Positions 10,112-19,657 are shown, counted from the stretch's first letter. The stretch: DNA of 64,000 nucleotides from Candidatus Poribacteria bacterium (GCA_022827625.1 JAJEIE010000026.1:1-64000), one strand, 5' to 3'. Numbers and translations are program-made. The notes: generated by a model from the letters alone, not told the origin.

Positions 10112-11005
10112 TTAGGCTAACTGTGCTTGTTCTCCGGCATGGTAGGAGCTTCGTACAAGGGGTCCAGATTCCACGTGCCGAAAGCCCATCTCTACACCCG
10201 CTTCTTTGAGTTCGTCAAATTCTTCAGGTGTGTAGTAGCGTTGGATCGGTAGGTGGCGTGTGGAGGGTGAAAGGTATTGCCCGATGGTGAGAATGTCGCA
10301 TCCGGTATCGCGGATGTCCTGCATTGTCTCTAAGAGTTCTGTCACTGTCTCGCCTAAGCCTACCATGAGTCCCGACTTTGTGAGCATCTGGGTGTCGAGC
10401 TGCTTGACTCTTTGGAGGAGCGTTAGGGTCTGCTGGTAGTTGGCGTAGGGACGGACCCGTCGGTAGAGACGGGGCACGGTTTCGGTGTTGTGATTGAGAA
10501 CTTCAGGACGGGCTTGCACAATGACCTGAAGTGCTTGCCAGTTCCCTTCAAGGTCAGGGATGAGGACTTCGACTGTACATCCAGGTTGGTTTTTCCGGGC
10601 TTCCGTGATACATTCGGCGAAGACGTTGGCACCTCCATCGGGGAGGTCATCGCGGTTAACGGAGGTGATAACGACGTGTTTGAGTTTCAAATGGGCGACA
10701 GCCTCGCCGATGCGTCTCGGTTCATCGGTATCAACAGTGCCGCCGGGCGCGCCTTTCTTGACGGCGCAGAACATACACCGCCGCGTGCAGACATCACCTA
10801 ATATCATGAAGGTTGCGGTGCGACTGTTCCAGCATTCGCCGATATTTGGACATCGTGCTTCTTCGCAGACGGTGTGGAGTTCCAAGTCGCGCATCAATTT
10901 TTTCAGTTCAGCGTAGTTTCCACCACTTGGAATCCGCGCTTTAATCCATGCTGGATGGCGGGGTTGCTGTCTATTTACATCAAGGATTGGAAGCGTTTTT
11001 AACAT
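10112..11005 (-). CDS. lipA: lipoyl synthase
   Basis: Radical SAM enzyme that inserts two sulfur atoms into octanoyl groups on lipoyl-carrier domains to make lipoate in the cytoplasm. At 297 residues it is close to the usual length. Both iron-sulfur motifs are intact: the auxiliary cluster ligands C47, C52 and C58 (CEEARCPNIGEC) and the radical SAM CxxxCxxC at C73, C77 and C80 (CTRRCMFC). The C-terminal RSSYHA supplies the conserved serine ligand. It is the last gene of a minus-strand series downstream of selB and tRNA-Sec. No lipB is in the window. The start has no clear ribosome site. Confidence 0.96.
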   Translation of the reverse strand: MLKTLPILDVNRQQPRHPAWIKARIPSGGNYAELKKLMRDLELHTVCEEARCPNIGECWNSRTATFMILGDVCTRRCMFCAVKKGAPGGTVDTDEPRRIGEAVAHLKLKHVVITSVNRDDLPDGGANVFAECITEARKNQPGCTVEVLIPDLEGNWQALQVIVQARPEVLNHNTETVPRLYRRVRPYANYQQTLTLLQRVKQLDTQMLTKSGLMVGLGETVTELLETMQDIRDTGCDILTIGQYLSPSTRHLPIQRYYTPEEFDELKEAGVEMGFRHVESGPLVRSSYHAGEQAQLA

Positions 11006-11044
11006 TTTTTAATTTTGCCCTAACGGGAGCTGTCAGAAAGAAAA

Positions 11045-11138
11045 TGGCGGGAGAGGGTGGGAGTCGAACCCACCTATCCACTTGCATGGACAAGCCGGTT
11101 TTGAAGACCGGTAGGGCCACCGGACCCTATCCTCCCCC
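11045..11138 (-). tRNA. selC: tRNA-Sec (anticodon UCA)
   Basis: Read on the minus strand, a 94-base tRNA including the encoded CCA. It has an 8-bp acceptor stem (gggggagg with cctctccc, one G-U), a long D stem with a small loop, anticodon stem ccggt/accgg around loop cttcaaa (anticodon UCA), a long variable arm (cttgtcca to tggatag), and T arm gtggg/cccac around ttcgact, then discriminator G and CCA. The UCA anticodon, long acceptor and long variable arm are the marks of selenocysteine tRNA. It lies 136 bases after selB, which encodes its dedicated elongation factor. Confidence 0.95.
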
Positions 11139-11274
11139 ATTTTTTTTAACTATTAAATCTGGTCACCGTTCACTACGTTCACGGTGGTTTTGGGTGAATT
11201 CTAACGGTTTTTGGAATCTGAACGGAATTAATTAAGAGTCTATTTTAATCCACGGCAGAAAGTAAGTAATGTAA

Positions 11275-13215
11275 TTATGTTGCTCTGTGCCGCGGGTGTA
11301 GTCTTCGGACGTTTCCGTCTCGGATTGTGAGGTTCTGACTATCGCAGTACTCTAAAAACGGCACGGCATATTTCCGAGATGTTTCTGCGATTTCTCGGAA
11401 TTCCGCGACGGTTATTATATCATTTTCGCGGAGATAAGTCATTAGCAATTCCTGCACCTCTTTGAGAGCAGTGCTATGAATGAAAAAATCATCGGCTATT
11501 CTAACGAATCGCCCCAAGCGGAGCAGGGCATAAAAGGTTGATTCAAGGACTTTGGGTGTATATTCGGGCAATCGCGTGCTAAGTTCATTGAGTGTGGGGG
11601 TATGGATACCTGCTTCAAAAAATAATTGCTCTAACGTCTCTTTGGCGGTCTCTTCCTCTTGGGTGAACTGAATTTCATGGGAGGCAAGACGCAGCAGGTT
11701 TCCGTCTTTGACGAGTTGACGTTCCGCAACGAGTTGATTCTCCAATTTTTCAAAGCCGGTTTCGTCCAAGCCAATCTCACTACGGAGTTGTGTGGCGTTT
11801 TGTCCGGGGAGCAGCGGTTGTGCTTCATGAAAATCTGCTAATGCGTTTAATAATTTTTCTTTCGTTTTTGCGGTGCGTGAGGCATCGGAGACTAAAGGGT
11901 TCCTGCCAGATTTGTCCCAACGCACAATTTTTTCATCGGCTGCTAAGCTACCTAAAATGGCTTTCACATGCTGCTGTGAATGTGGGAGGTAGTAGTGGAG
12001 AAAAGACTCCGGCACGCAAAACGCCTTGCTATTTTCCAGGACGGTGTTAACGATCTGAGCATTATCAGCCTCTTCCCATTGTGCTAAAGTCGCCGTGGTT
12101 TCCGGCGTAAACCGTTTGTGCTTAGGCGCAAAAGGATTGATCACCTCGCCCCCGCCGACGGTATACTGCGCGGAGAAGTCTCGCAAAATGAGTCGATCGC
12201 CCCTAAACGTTAAGATGGGTTGTTCTAAACGGAGTTGCGCTTGCACGGTATCTCCGGGTAGAATTGCTTCGTCAACCAATAGAATCAATCGACAAAATAT
12301 CTCACGGGTTCCGATATACGCACGGAGACGGCTCCAATGTTCCAATATTCTTGGAAACGAGGACAGCACTCGCAGGGACACATCGATGTTGTTAGTTACC
12401 TGAGAAAACTCGGTTGGACAGAGCACATCGCCGCGTTGAATATTTTGGACAGAGGGCCCTGACAGGTTGAGTGCTGTTCTTTGACCTGCTTGAGCGACGG
12501 ATGCTGGTTCGTTGTGCACCTGTATGCCGCGCACCCGCACGGGGTCTCCTTGCGGTAGAATTATCATGCGTTGATCGCGGTTAATGGAACCTCCAATAAG
12601 CGTGCCGGTGACAACGATGCCAAACCCTTGGACCGTAAAAACCCGGTCAACATACAGTCGTGGGATTCCATCACTTTCCTCGACTTTTGTTGCGAGTGTT
12701 ACCTGTTCAACGATCGTCTGCTTTAGGGTACCAATACCAGCACCGGTTATTGCGGAGACGCTAACGGTAGGGATGCCTTCGAGGGTTGTCCCGACAAGTA
12801 TTTCCTGCGTCATCTCCGTGGCTTCTGCCAATTCGTCCGCCGTTGCCAAATCCGATTTCGTCATGACGAGGATGCCATTTGAGATACCTAACAGATCCAG
12901 GATTGCTAAGTGTTCAAGCGTCTGTTCTTGGACCCCTTCCTTCGCGTCTACGACAAAGAGGACGATATCCATGCCATAAGCACCGGAGAGCATGCTTCGG
13001 ATGAATTTCTCGTGTCCGGGAACATCAACGATACCGGCGCGTGCGTTATCGGGCAAATCGAAGTAAGCGAAACCTAATTCGATGGAAAGCCCGCGTTCAC
13101 GTTCCTCCTTGAGCCGGTCAGTTTCCATGCCAGTGAGTGTGCCAATCAGGGCAGTTTTTCCGTGGTCTACGTGCCCGGCTGTTCCGATGATGAGGTGTCG
13201 ACTATCTTGATGCAT
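11275..13215 (-). CDS. selB: selenocysteine-specific translation elongation factor
   Basis: GTPase that delivers Sec-tRNA to UGA codons marked by a SECIS element. The G1 motif GHVDHGKT lies right after the N-terminus, followed by the SelB signature DRLKEERERGLSIELGFAYFD, DVPGHEKF (G3) and TKSD (G4). Three beta-barrel domains follow, then winged-helix repeats at the C-terminus that bind SECIS RNA. I start at ATG 13215 (MHQDSRHLIIGTAGH), giving 646 residues; an in-frame ATG at 13254 would overlap the end of lepB by 20 bases and gives a longer, atypical N-terminus. Neither start has a clear ribosome site. Confidence 0.95.
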   Translation of the reverse strand: MHQDSRHLIIGTAGHVDHGKTALIGTLTGMETDRLKEERERGLSIELGFAYFDLPDNARAGIVDVPGHEKFIRSMLSGAYGMDIVLFVVDAKEGVQEQTLEHLAILDLLGISNGILVMTKSDLATADELAEATEMTQEILVGTTLEGIPTVSVSAITGAGIGTLKQTIVEQVTLATKVEESDGIPRLYVDRVFTVQGFGIVVTGTLIGGSINRDQRMIILPQGDPVRVRGIQVHNEPASVAQAGQRTALNLSGPSVQNIQRGDVLCPTEFSQVTNNIDVSLRVLSSFPRILEHWSRLRAYIGTREIFCRLILLVDEAILPGDTVQAQLRLEQPILTFRGDRLILRDFSAQYTVGGGEVINPFAPKHKRFTPETTATLAQWEEADNAQIVNTVLENSKAFCVPESFLHYYLPHSQQHVKAILGSLAADEKIVRWDKSGRNPLVSDASRTAKTKEKLLNALADFHEAQPLLPGQNATQLRSEIGLDETGFEKLENQLVAERQLVKDGNLLRLASHEIQFTQEEETAKETLEQLFFEAGIHTPTLNELSTRLPEYTPKVLESTFYALLRLGRFVRIADDFFIHSTALKEVQELLMTYLRENDIITVAEFREIAETSRKYAVPFLEYCDSQNLTIRDGNVRRLHPRHRAT

Positions 13216-13234
13216 TTTTTTACTATAGCAATCA

Positions 13235-14011
13235 TTAAAAAGACGGGTAGGCATGGATGATTTTACCGATTCGGTTGAACCTGACGTTTCCTATCAATTT
13301 CCACACTTCCCAGAGTTTCGCTGGCTGGGCATCAAATGACCAATACACCATAAACGCTTGTCCCTTGATGTCGCTTACATCGACCGGTCCCCAAGAGCGG
13401 CTATCGCTACTTTGGTCTCGGTTATCGCCCATTGCGAAGACTGTACCTTTTGGGACAGTAAACGGTTTGCCTTCTGGGAACTTGCGACTAAATTGGCTTG
13501 CCGTCAGCGTGTAATCCGAAAATGCTTCGCTATCCGGCAGATATTCGGGCTGCCGAAACGGCGGAAAATTACCTTTCCTAAAGCGGCTGAACGACATGTG
13601 TTTCGTATAGTGGGTGTCGTCAACTGCTTCACCGTTGACATAAAGTGTATTGCTGCGAGTTTCGACGGTATCCCCTTCAACGGCTACGATGCGTTTGATA
13701 AAATTGCGTTCTCGATCGTGGGGCGGGATGAAAACGAAAACGTCGCCACGCCCAGGCTTATGGAAATCAAAAACCTTGATATCTGTGCCGGGAATTTTAA
13801 CCCCATAGATAAACTTGCAAACGAGAATCCGATCTCCAATCAGAAGCGTGTCTTCCATCGAACCTGAAGGGATTTTGAAGGCTTCGACAACAAAAGGACG
13901 TATGAATCCAAAAACAAGAATAAGCGCGACGACGATAACTTGCGTGTATTCCCATACGACGGTCTGCCGAAATTTTTGCCATTTAGATAGCTGCGTGTCG
14001 TTGTTATTCAT
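13235..14011 (-). CDS. lepB: signal peptidase I (first of two tandem copies)
   Basis: Membrane serine protease that removes signal peptides from exported proteins. At 258 residues it has one N-terminal membrane segment (about 22-42), then the catalytic IPSGSM motif (nucleophile S51), the general-base lysine in FIKRIVAVEGD, and GDNRDQSSDSRSWGPV of box E. A closely related copy lies just upstream (14046-14852); the two share long identical stretches but differ in their N-termini and linkers, indicating an old duplication. The stop codon lies just after the selB start region, suggesting co-transcription. Confidence 0.94.
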   Translation of the reverse strand: MNNNDTQLSKWQKFRQTVVWEYTQVIVVALILVFGFIRPFVVEAFKIPSGSMEDTLLIGDRILVCKFIYGVKIPGTDIKVFDFHKPGRGDVFVFIPPHDRERNFIKRIVAVEGDTVETRSNTLYVNGEAVDDTHYTKHMSFSRFRKGNFPPFRQPEYLPDSEAFSDYTLTASQFSRKFPEGKPFTVPKGTVFAMGDNRDQSSDSRSWGPVDVSDIKGQAFMVYWSFDAQPAKLWEVWKLIGNVRFNRIGKIIHAYPSF

Positions 14012-14045
14012 AATATGAATAGAAAAGCGTTCTCCTTTTCTCGAT

Positions 14046-14852
14046 TTAGTTTACCTTGAACGAATCGGCGTGCGATGGAATAAGTTTGCCGGTTCGGTTG
14101 AACCGGATATTGCCTATCATCTTCCAGACTTCCCACACCTTCACCGGACGATTGTCAATCGAAAATAGCACCATAAAAGCCTGCCCCTTAATGTCATCTA
14201 CAGCGACAGGTCCCCATGTGCGACTATCACTGCTCTGGTCCCGATTATCGCCCATGGCGAAGACCATACCTGTTGGCACAGTGAAGGGTTTACCTTCTGG
14301 GAATTTACGCCTAAACTGGCTTTCTGTCAAGGTATAATTGTCATAATTTTCGCCGCCGGGGAGGTGTTCAGGCTGCCGAAATGGTGGAAAATCTCTTCTA
14401 AAATGGTTAAACTTCAGATGCTTTGTATAGGTGCTGTCGTCAACTGCTTCGCCGTTGACATAAAGTCTATCACCATGGGTTTCAACGGTATCCCCTTCAA
14501 CGGCTACGATGCGTTTGATAAAATTGCGTTCGTCGTGTGATGGAATAAAAACGAAAACATCTCCGCGGGCAGGTTGATGAAAATTGAGAATCTTGATGTC
14601 TGTGCCGGGAATCTTGACCCCGTAGATAAACTTACATACCAGAATTTGATCACCAACAAGGAGTGTATCTTCCATGGACCCGGAAGGAATTCTGTAGGCT
14701 TGAACAATAAATGGATTTATGAAACCGAAAACAAAAATGAGTGAAACGATAATTTGTTTTATATGCCCATGGATCGCCAATTTGTAAAATCTTTTCTTTT
14801 TTGATAATTTTGGTTCTGACACTTGGGTGTGTTTCTGTGTATTTTTGTTCAT
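14046..14852 (-). CDS. lepB: signal peptidase I (second tandem copy)
   Basis: Paralogue of the neighbouring lepB, 268 residues. The N-terminus is Lys-rich and cytoplasmic, a membrane segment covers about 31-50, and the catalytic set is intact: IPSGSM with S59, FIKRIVAVEGD with the general-base Lys, and GDNRDQSSDSRTWGPV. The start is supported by TGGAG about 9 bases before ATG. The gap to the downstream copy is only 34 bases. Two copies may divide substrates, which would suit the heavy secreted-protein load seen at the left of this window (inference). Confidence 0.94.
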   Translation of the reverse strand: MNKNTQKHTQVSEPKLSKKKRFYKLAIHGHIKQIIVSLIFVFGFINPFIVQAYRIPSGSMEDTLLVGDQILVCKFIYGVKIPGTDIKILNFHQPARGDVFVFIPSHDERNFIKRIVAVEGDTVETHGDRLYVNGEAVDDSTYTKHLKFNHFRRDFPPFRQPEHLPGGENYDNYTLTESQFRRKFPEGKPFTVPTGMVFAMGDNRDQSSDSRTWGPVAVDDIKGQAFMVLFSIDNRPVKVWEVWKMIGNIRFNRTGKLIPSHADSFKVN

Positions 14853-14875
14853 TTTTAGTCTCCATTGTAGGTATT

Positions 14876-14954
14876 GAGTCGGGATTTGGAAATCCCTCCT
14901 ACAGCATGGGTATCGGTTGTCAATTAGGAGTCGGGATTTGGAAATCCCTCCTAC
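14876..14954. repeat. 27-bp perfect direct repeat with internal palindrome
   Basis: The 27-base unit beginning gagtcgggatttgg and ending ccctcctac occurs at 14876-14902 and again at 14928-14954, separated by 25 bases. Inside it, gggattt pairs with aaatccc. A related element with the same ends in opposite orientation lies at 22050-22076. It sits between lepA and the second lepB. Confidence 0.85.
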
Positions 14955-14981
14955 CGTTTTCCGAAGCGGGTCGCAATTGTT

Positions 14982-16787
14982 CTATTCATCGGTTGCGAGC
15001 ATTGCTGTGAACGCTTCTTGTGGGACATCAACGTTGCCAATCTGTTTAAGCCGTTTCTTGCCTTCTTTCTGTCTTTCCAGCAATTTCCGTTTTCGTGTCA
15101 CATCGCCACCGTAGCATTTCGCAGTGACGTTTTTGCGGAGTGCTCGGACTGTTTCGCGAGCGACAATCTTGTTCCCAATTGCCGCTTGAACCGGCACTTC
15201 AAACATCTGCCGTGGAATTAACTCTTTCAATTTGGTCACTAACGCTTTTCCACGTGTTTCTGCGGTATCGCGTGGTAAAATAGTAGAGAGCGCGTCTACG
15301 GGTTTACCGTTGAGTAGAATATCCAATTTCACGAGTTTTTCGGGTTTGTATTCTCCAATATCGTATTCTAACGACCCATATCCACGGGTGAGTGATTTAA
15401 GTTTCGGATAGAAATCCATCAACATTTCGCTGAGCGGGAGTTCATAAAGTAATTGGACACGTTTTGCGTCCAATTGGTTCATCCGTTTATATATACCCCG
15501 TCGCTTCTGACAAAGTTCCATTGCATTTCCGATGTACTCGCGCGGCACAATGAGGTCAATATTAACATAAGGTTCTTCAATCCGCTCAATATCGTTTGGT
15601 TCCGGGAGATGCGCTGGATTGTCGACCGAGACGTACCCACCGGTTTTTAGATGGACTCGGTACATAACGCTCGGTGCGGTTCGGACGAGCGCGAGACCGA
15701 ATTCCCGTTCAAGGCGTTCATGGATGATCTCCATGTGGAGCAATCCGAGAAAGCCGCACCGGAACCCAAAGCCGAGTGCGACAGAGGTTTCCGGCTCAAA
15801 ATTGAAAGAAGAGTCGTTAAGACGTAATTTATCGAGTGCCTCGCGCAAGGCATGAAATTGATTCGTATCTGCAGGATACAGCCCGCTGAATACAAGCGGT
15901 TTCATTTCGCGATAGCCCGGGAGTGGATCTACTGTCGGTTTCGTGTGGTGCGTGATAGTATCCCCGATTTTCGCTTTATCAATTTCTCGAATACCGGCGA
16001 TCAGGTATCCGACGGCGCCAGTGTCGAGTTCAGCAGTCGGTTGCATCTCCGGCGTAAAGATACCCACCTCCTCAACTTCGTAGGAGCGTCTGGTCTCCAT
16101 GAGTTGAATCTTCTCTCCTGGCTTGACGCTACCGTCGAAGATTCGCGTATACATGATGACACCGCGATAGTTGTCGTAGATAGAATCGAGGACGAGTGCC
16201 TTTAAGGGTGCTTCGGTTTCGCCTATGGGAGCAGGGATTCGGTTGACAATTGCTTCCAATATTGCGGGAATGCCTATTCCCATCTTGGCACTCACGAGGA
16301 GGGCATCATCTGCTGGAATACCGATGACTTCTTCTATCTGTCGTTTGGCTTCATCGGGTTGTGCCATAGGCAAATCAATTTTATTGATAACAGGAATAAT
16401 CTCAAGATCGTTGTCAATCGCGAGATACGCGTTTGCGAGGGTTTGCGCTTCGACCCCTTGTGCGGCATCGACAATTAAGATCGCACCTTCGCACGCCGCG
16501 AGGCTGCGTGAGACCTCATAGGTAAAATCGACATGCCCCGGGGTATCAATCAAGTTGAGTTCGTAGGGGTTTCCATCAGGGGCGGGATAGTGGAGTTTGA
16601 CAGCGGTCGCTTTAATTGTGATACCGCGTTCACGTTCCAGATCCATCAAATCAAGCACTTGTTCGCGCATCTCACGGTCAGCGAGTGTGTTAGTATGCTC
16701 AAGAAGCCGGTCGCTGAGCGTGCTTTTCCCGTGATCAATATGCCCTAAGATGCAGAAATTCCGTATGTTTTCAAGATTCGTTGGCAT
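14982..16787 (-). CDS. lepA: elongation factor 4 (LepA), back-translocating GTPase
   Basis: Ribosome-associated GTPase of 601 residues, the normal length. G1 GHIDHGKST, the [13 protein letters not shown] switch I region, DTPGHVDF and NKID are all present, followed by EF-G-like domains and the LepA-specific C-terminal domain ([36 protein letters not shown]). The gene precedes two lepB copies, an arrangement also known in other bacteria, where lepA-lepB form an operon. No strong ribosome site is seen before ATG. Confidence 0.97.
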   Translation of the reverse strand: MPTNLENIRNFCILGHIDHGKSTLSDRLLEHTNTLADREMREQVLDLMDLERERGITIKATAVKLHYPAPDGNPYELNLIDTPGHVDFTYEVSRSLAACEGAILIVDAAQGVEAQTLANAYLAIDNDLEIIPVINKIDLPMAQPDEAKRQIEEVIGIPADDALLVSAKMGIGIPAILEAIVNRIPAPIGETEAPLKALVLDSIYDNYRGVIMYTRIFDGSVKPGEKIQLMETRRSYEVEEVGIFTPEMQPTAELDTGAVGYLIAGIREIDKAKIGDTITHHTKPTVDPLPGYREMKPLVFSGLYPADTNQFHALREALDKLRLNDSSFNFEPETSVALGFGFRCGFLGLLHMEIIHERLEREFGLALVRTAPSVMYRVHLKTGGYVSVDNPAHLPEPNDIERIEEPYVNIDLIVPREYIGNAMELCQKRRGIYKRMNQLDAKRVQLLYELPLSEMLMDFYPKLKSLTRGYGSLEYDIGEYKPEKLVKLDILLNGKPVDALSTILPRDTAETRGKALVTKLKELIPRQMFEVPVQAAIGNKIVARETVRALRKNVTAKCYGGDVTRKRKLLERQKEGKKRLKQIGNVDVPQEAFTAMLATDE

Positions 16788-16842
16788 AATATAGATAGTA
16801 TATCACAGCTTTTGTCGAATTGTCCATAGAATTCCACCTGTT

Positions 16843-17454
16843 CTATAGTGGCTTGACTTTGATGTTTCTGCACCAAATTTTCCCACCGTGATCCTGAATA
16901 CCGATATGTCCACTCCGCGGAAAATCTTTGAGGGCAATGCCGAATTTGTTCCGACTGCCATCCGGGTTTTGGTGGGGTGTGTCCCATTCTTCTAAGTCTG
17001 CCCGAACAATCTCTTCGCCGTTAAGCGTCACAGCGATAATACTACCATCGCATGTGATGATCATCTCATTCCACTCGCCAGCCGGTTTACAGGTGTTCCG
17101 AGTCGGTCCTAAGGCATCGTAGAGCGCGCCACAATCGTGGGTGTCAGTGGGTTCTTTACCGTGTGTATCCAAAATTTGGATTTCGAGTCCGCTCTGAACG
17201 GCGTCCTCAAGGTCTGCCCATCGGACGAAGATGCCGCTATTGACTTTCGGCTCGGTTTTGTACGCAAGTGACAATATGAAGTTATCATAGTGCTGTTCGG
17301 TGTAAAGGTATTTTCCGCCCTGAACGGTGCAGAGAATACTCCCATCATCAATCACCCAACCTTCAGCGCTTCCAGTGGCTCCCCAGCCGTTGAGCGTTTC
17401 GCCGTCGAAAAGGGATATCCAACCATCAGCTTTTTCTTTTTCTGTTAACATCAT
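16843..17454 (-). CDS. DUF1080 / 3-keto-disaccharide hydrolase-family protein
   Basis: A 203-residue protein with one concanavalin-like beta-sandwich domain of the DUF1080 (3-keto-disaccharide hydrolase) family. Typical phrases are visible: GWISLFDGETLNGWG, GSILCTVQGGKYLYT, NSGIFVRW, GLEIQILD and GHIGIQDHGGKIWCRNIKV. Members are thought to act on keto-glycosides or bind glycans. There is no signal peptide, so this one is probably cytoplasmic. AGGAG just upstream supports the first ATG of an ATGATG pair. Confidence 0.88.
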   Translation of the reverse strand: MMLTEKEKADGWISLFDGETLNGWGATGSAEGWVIDDGSILCTVQGGKYLYTEQHYDNFILSLAYKTEPKVNSGIFVRWADLEDAVQSGLEIQILDTHGKEPTDTHDCGALYDALGPTRNTCKPAGEWNEMIITCDGSIIAVTLNGEEIVRADLEEWDTPHQNPDGSRNKFGIALKDFPRSGHIGIQDHGGKIWCRNIKVKPL

Positions 17455-17543
17455 TTTCTCCTTTTGTTAGAACTTTTCAGTTTTCCATTTTGTAGCGCGA
17501 AGTGTGAGTTTGTGCAAGTATAGATCACAAACCAAATGAAATT

Positions 17544-17631
17544 TCAGAAAATAACTCGGTAATAGACGGGCAATAATGCACTTCGCATTTAGGCGAGTAC
17601 GCCGCAGAATTGCCCTACTACAAACGGGTTA
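17544..17631. repeat. mosaic palindromic repeat (split hairpin copy)
   Basis: The unit cagaaaataactcggtaatag...gccctactacaaacgg matches the repeats at 9821 and 9904. Here the hairpin arms gacgggcaat and aattgccc are separated by about 33 bases (aatgcacttcgcatttagg and onward) that match, in opposite orientation, the block near 9973-10006. A following gtagtagtgcgatttatcgcac is another palindrome. Confidence 0.8.
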
Positions 17632-17713
17632 GTTCGTAGTAGTGCGATTTATCGCACGTTCAGAAATTACCGAATTAATAAATTAATCTTCATACAGTTT
17701 GCGCTACGATTGC

Positions 17714-18823
17714 CTAATGTAGGCTTTCTAAAAACAGTCTTCCGACATCAAGATTGTATTTAAAATCTGTTGCTGACCAAGGGCTATTATACCCAATGAT
17801 CGGCACATAACTTTCGTGGCGCGAACCGTGTGAACGCACATCAGTCGGCTCTACTGCCGATTCCAACTCACCGAAGACAGTTGTCTCGTCCGCTAACACA
17901 AAGATGTCACCAATGCGTTCAGGGTGGAGTCGAAATGTCCGTGCAGCATCTTCCGCGCCATAAGCCTCTTCAACACCGGATGTATTGAGAAGCGTCTGAA
18001 TCGCTTTTGGCGTATCGAGACGGTTTTCGAGAAATACATAAGCGGCACCCCCCAAATTGCCGTGATGCGCGACGTAGCGATCCTTAATAATCGGGATGGC
18101 ACTTGCCGGGATGCCGTGTTCTGTTAGCACACGTCCTGGGTCAATAGCAGTGGTTTTCGCGAACATTCCGTGGTCGGCTGTGATATAAATCTCGCGTTCT
18201 GGTGCGTCATCAATAATATTACCGATGATCTTGTCCAATTCTGCGAGATGCTGCTGGGCCAACTCGGCATCAGGGGCATATTTGTGTTGGACCCAGTCCG
18301 TCGTTGAGCAGTAAAGAAGTTCTGGGTCGTGTATACGCAGTGCCTCCCGTACGGCGCGAAGGAGCCACCAGTTAATTTCGACCGAATAGATTGGCTCAGT
18401 GGGTCCAGCGGTCTGGATGTATTCGGGTGGCGGATCTTCGGCGGCAACGGTGATGTCAGCACCGGTTTCTAACATCCGTAGGAGTTTCTTCTTCGTCACA
18501 AACAAGGCAGTTTTATCAGCGAATTTAGAGGCTTTTGCCGTCTCAAAAAGCGTGGGTGCGAGCAGGAACCGGTTATCCTCAATAAATTCCCCAACACCGG
18601 TTGTTCTGTCCACGTGGTAATTCGTCGTGATGCCGTGCGTTTCTGGGAATGTTCCGGTTGCAATGCTCACGTTGTTGACATTTGTAACGGACGGAATAAC
18701 GGCGTTGACGTGTTCATAGAAACCGGCTTCCGCCAATTTTCGCATGTTCGGGATGTCGCTTGCAGCGAGGTAGTCGTGGCTGCCCGCGTCGATACAGAGA
18801 ATCAGAACCTTGCGTCTTTTCAC
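17714..18823 (-). CDS. alkaline phosphatase superfamily hydrolase, phosphonoacetate-hydrolase-like
   Basis: A 369-residue metal hydrolase of the nucleotide pyrophosphatase/phosphodiesterase group. Family marks: LILCIDAG (metal Asp12), the AVIPSVTNVNNVSIATG nucleophile region with Thr47, ELLYCSTTDWVQHKYAP and ITADHGM with metal ligands. These match what I recall of phosphonoacetate hydrolase (PhnA), which cleaves phosphonoacetate to acetate and phosphate. The specific function remains inference, since related phosphodiesterases share the fold. It is a stand-alone minus-strand gene with no phosphonate transporter nearby. Confidence 0.75.
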   Translation of the reverse strand: MKRRKVLILCIDAGSHDYLAASDIPNMRKLAEAGFYEHVNAVIPSVTNVNNVSIATGTFPETHGITTNYHVDRTTGVGEFIEDNRFLLAPTLFETAKASKFADKTALFVTKKKLLRMLETGADITVAAEDPPPEYIQTAGPTEPIYSVEINWWLLRAVREALRIHDPELLYCSTTDWVQHKYAPDAELAQQHLAELDKIIGNIIDDAPEREIYITADHGMFAKTTAIDPGRVLTEHGIPASAIPIIKDRYVAHHGNLGGAAYVFLENRLDTPKAIQTLLNTSGVEEAYGAEDAARTFRLHPERIGDIFVLADETTVFGELESAVEPTDVRSHGSRHESYVPIIGYNSPWSATDFKYNLDVGRLFLESLH

Positions 18824-18942
18824 GCCTTGTGTGTTGCTCCATTATTGGTGTTGGGTATTTCAAACCTGCGTATCCGTGAAGAAAATTGTAGCAGCAGTCC
18901 ACTCAAATTGCAAAACTTTTTCTTTCTCCTTTAGGATTTAGA

Positions 18943-18971
18943 TTGTTATTCTAACGGTAATCTGGTATAAT
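18943..18971 (+). promoter_or_regulatory. sigma70-type promoter for the HEAT/TPR gene
   Basis: TTGTTA at 18943-18948 and TATAAT at 18966-18971 are separated by 17 bases. The start codon of the downstream gene is about 33 bases after the -10 box. Confidence 0.65.
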
Positions 18972-19003
18972 AGGCTTAAATCCGGCAATAGCGAGGTCTG
19001 GTT

Positions 19004-19657
19004 ATGTATAGGCGAAACGGCTCTTCCGAATTAGCGAAACTGATGTTTAAGAATTCCGGAGACGATGAAAAACTGAGACAGCTTCTGACGGATACCTACT
19101 CGGAAGCCGATCTGACCACCTATCTTCATAGCGATGACCCGTTACTTGGACGTGCTGCTGGGTTTGCACTTCGGCTCATTGGCACGTCGGAAGTGATTCC
19201 GGCATTGGTAGACGCACTTAAAAACGATGATCGTGGTACACGCTACAATGCCGAATACGCGCTCTGGGAAATCTGGTCACACTCCGGTGATGCTGCTGTT
19301 GACGCGATGCTCGCTAATGGGAAAGATTTACTCAAGAATGAAGCGTATCAACAGGCAGTTGAACTTTTCACAACAATAATTGAGACGGCTCCGAGTTTCG
19401 CTGAAGGCTATAACCAACGCGCCATCGCGTATTTCATGCTTGAAGAGTGGAGCCAGGCGATCCGTGATTGCAAGCAGACGATTACCCTGAATCCGCATCA
19501 CTTCGGTGCGTTCGCTGGCATGGGGCACGTCTATGTTCGGCTTGGTAAGATTGAAGAGGCGATTGAGGCGTATAAGCAGGCGTTGATTATTAATCCGAAT
19601 CTGATTTCTATTGCTGAAGCGGTTTTACGGCTCCACCGTCAGCTTGAAAACAGGTAA
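19004..19657 (+). CDS. HEAT-repeat plus TPR protein
   Basis: A 217-residue all-helical scaffold protein with no catalytic motif. Residues about 45-100 are HEAT/PBS-lyase-like repeats (GRAAGFALRLIGTSEVIPALVDALKNDD, then TRYNAEYALWEIW). Residues about 110-210 are three tetratricopeptide repeats (NQRAIAYFMLEEWSQAI, GMGHVYVRLGKIEEAI). Such proteins mediate protein-protein contacts; the partner is unknown. Its promoter is at 18943-18971. A 32-bp direct repeat begins just after the stop codon. Confidence 0.8.
   Translation: MYRRNGSSELAKLMFKNSGDDEKLRQLLTDTYSEADLTTYLHSDDPLLGRAAGFALRLIGTSEVIPALVDALKNDDRGTRYNAEYALWEIWSHSGDAAVDAMLANGKDLLKNEAYQQAVELFTTIIETAPSFAEGYNQRAIAYFMLEEWSQAIRDCKQTITLNPHHFGAFAGMGHVYVRLGKIEEAIEAYKQALIINPNLISIAEAVLRLHRQLENR

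Noticed and set aside
14876-14954. A CRISPR array from the 27-bp repeat.
   Set aside because: Only two repeats with one spacer, the repeat is found dispersed, and there are no cas genes.
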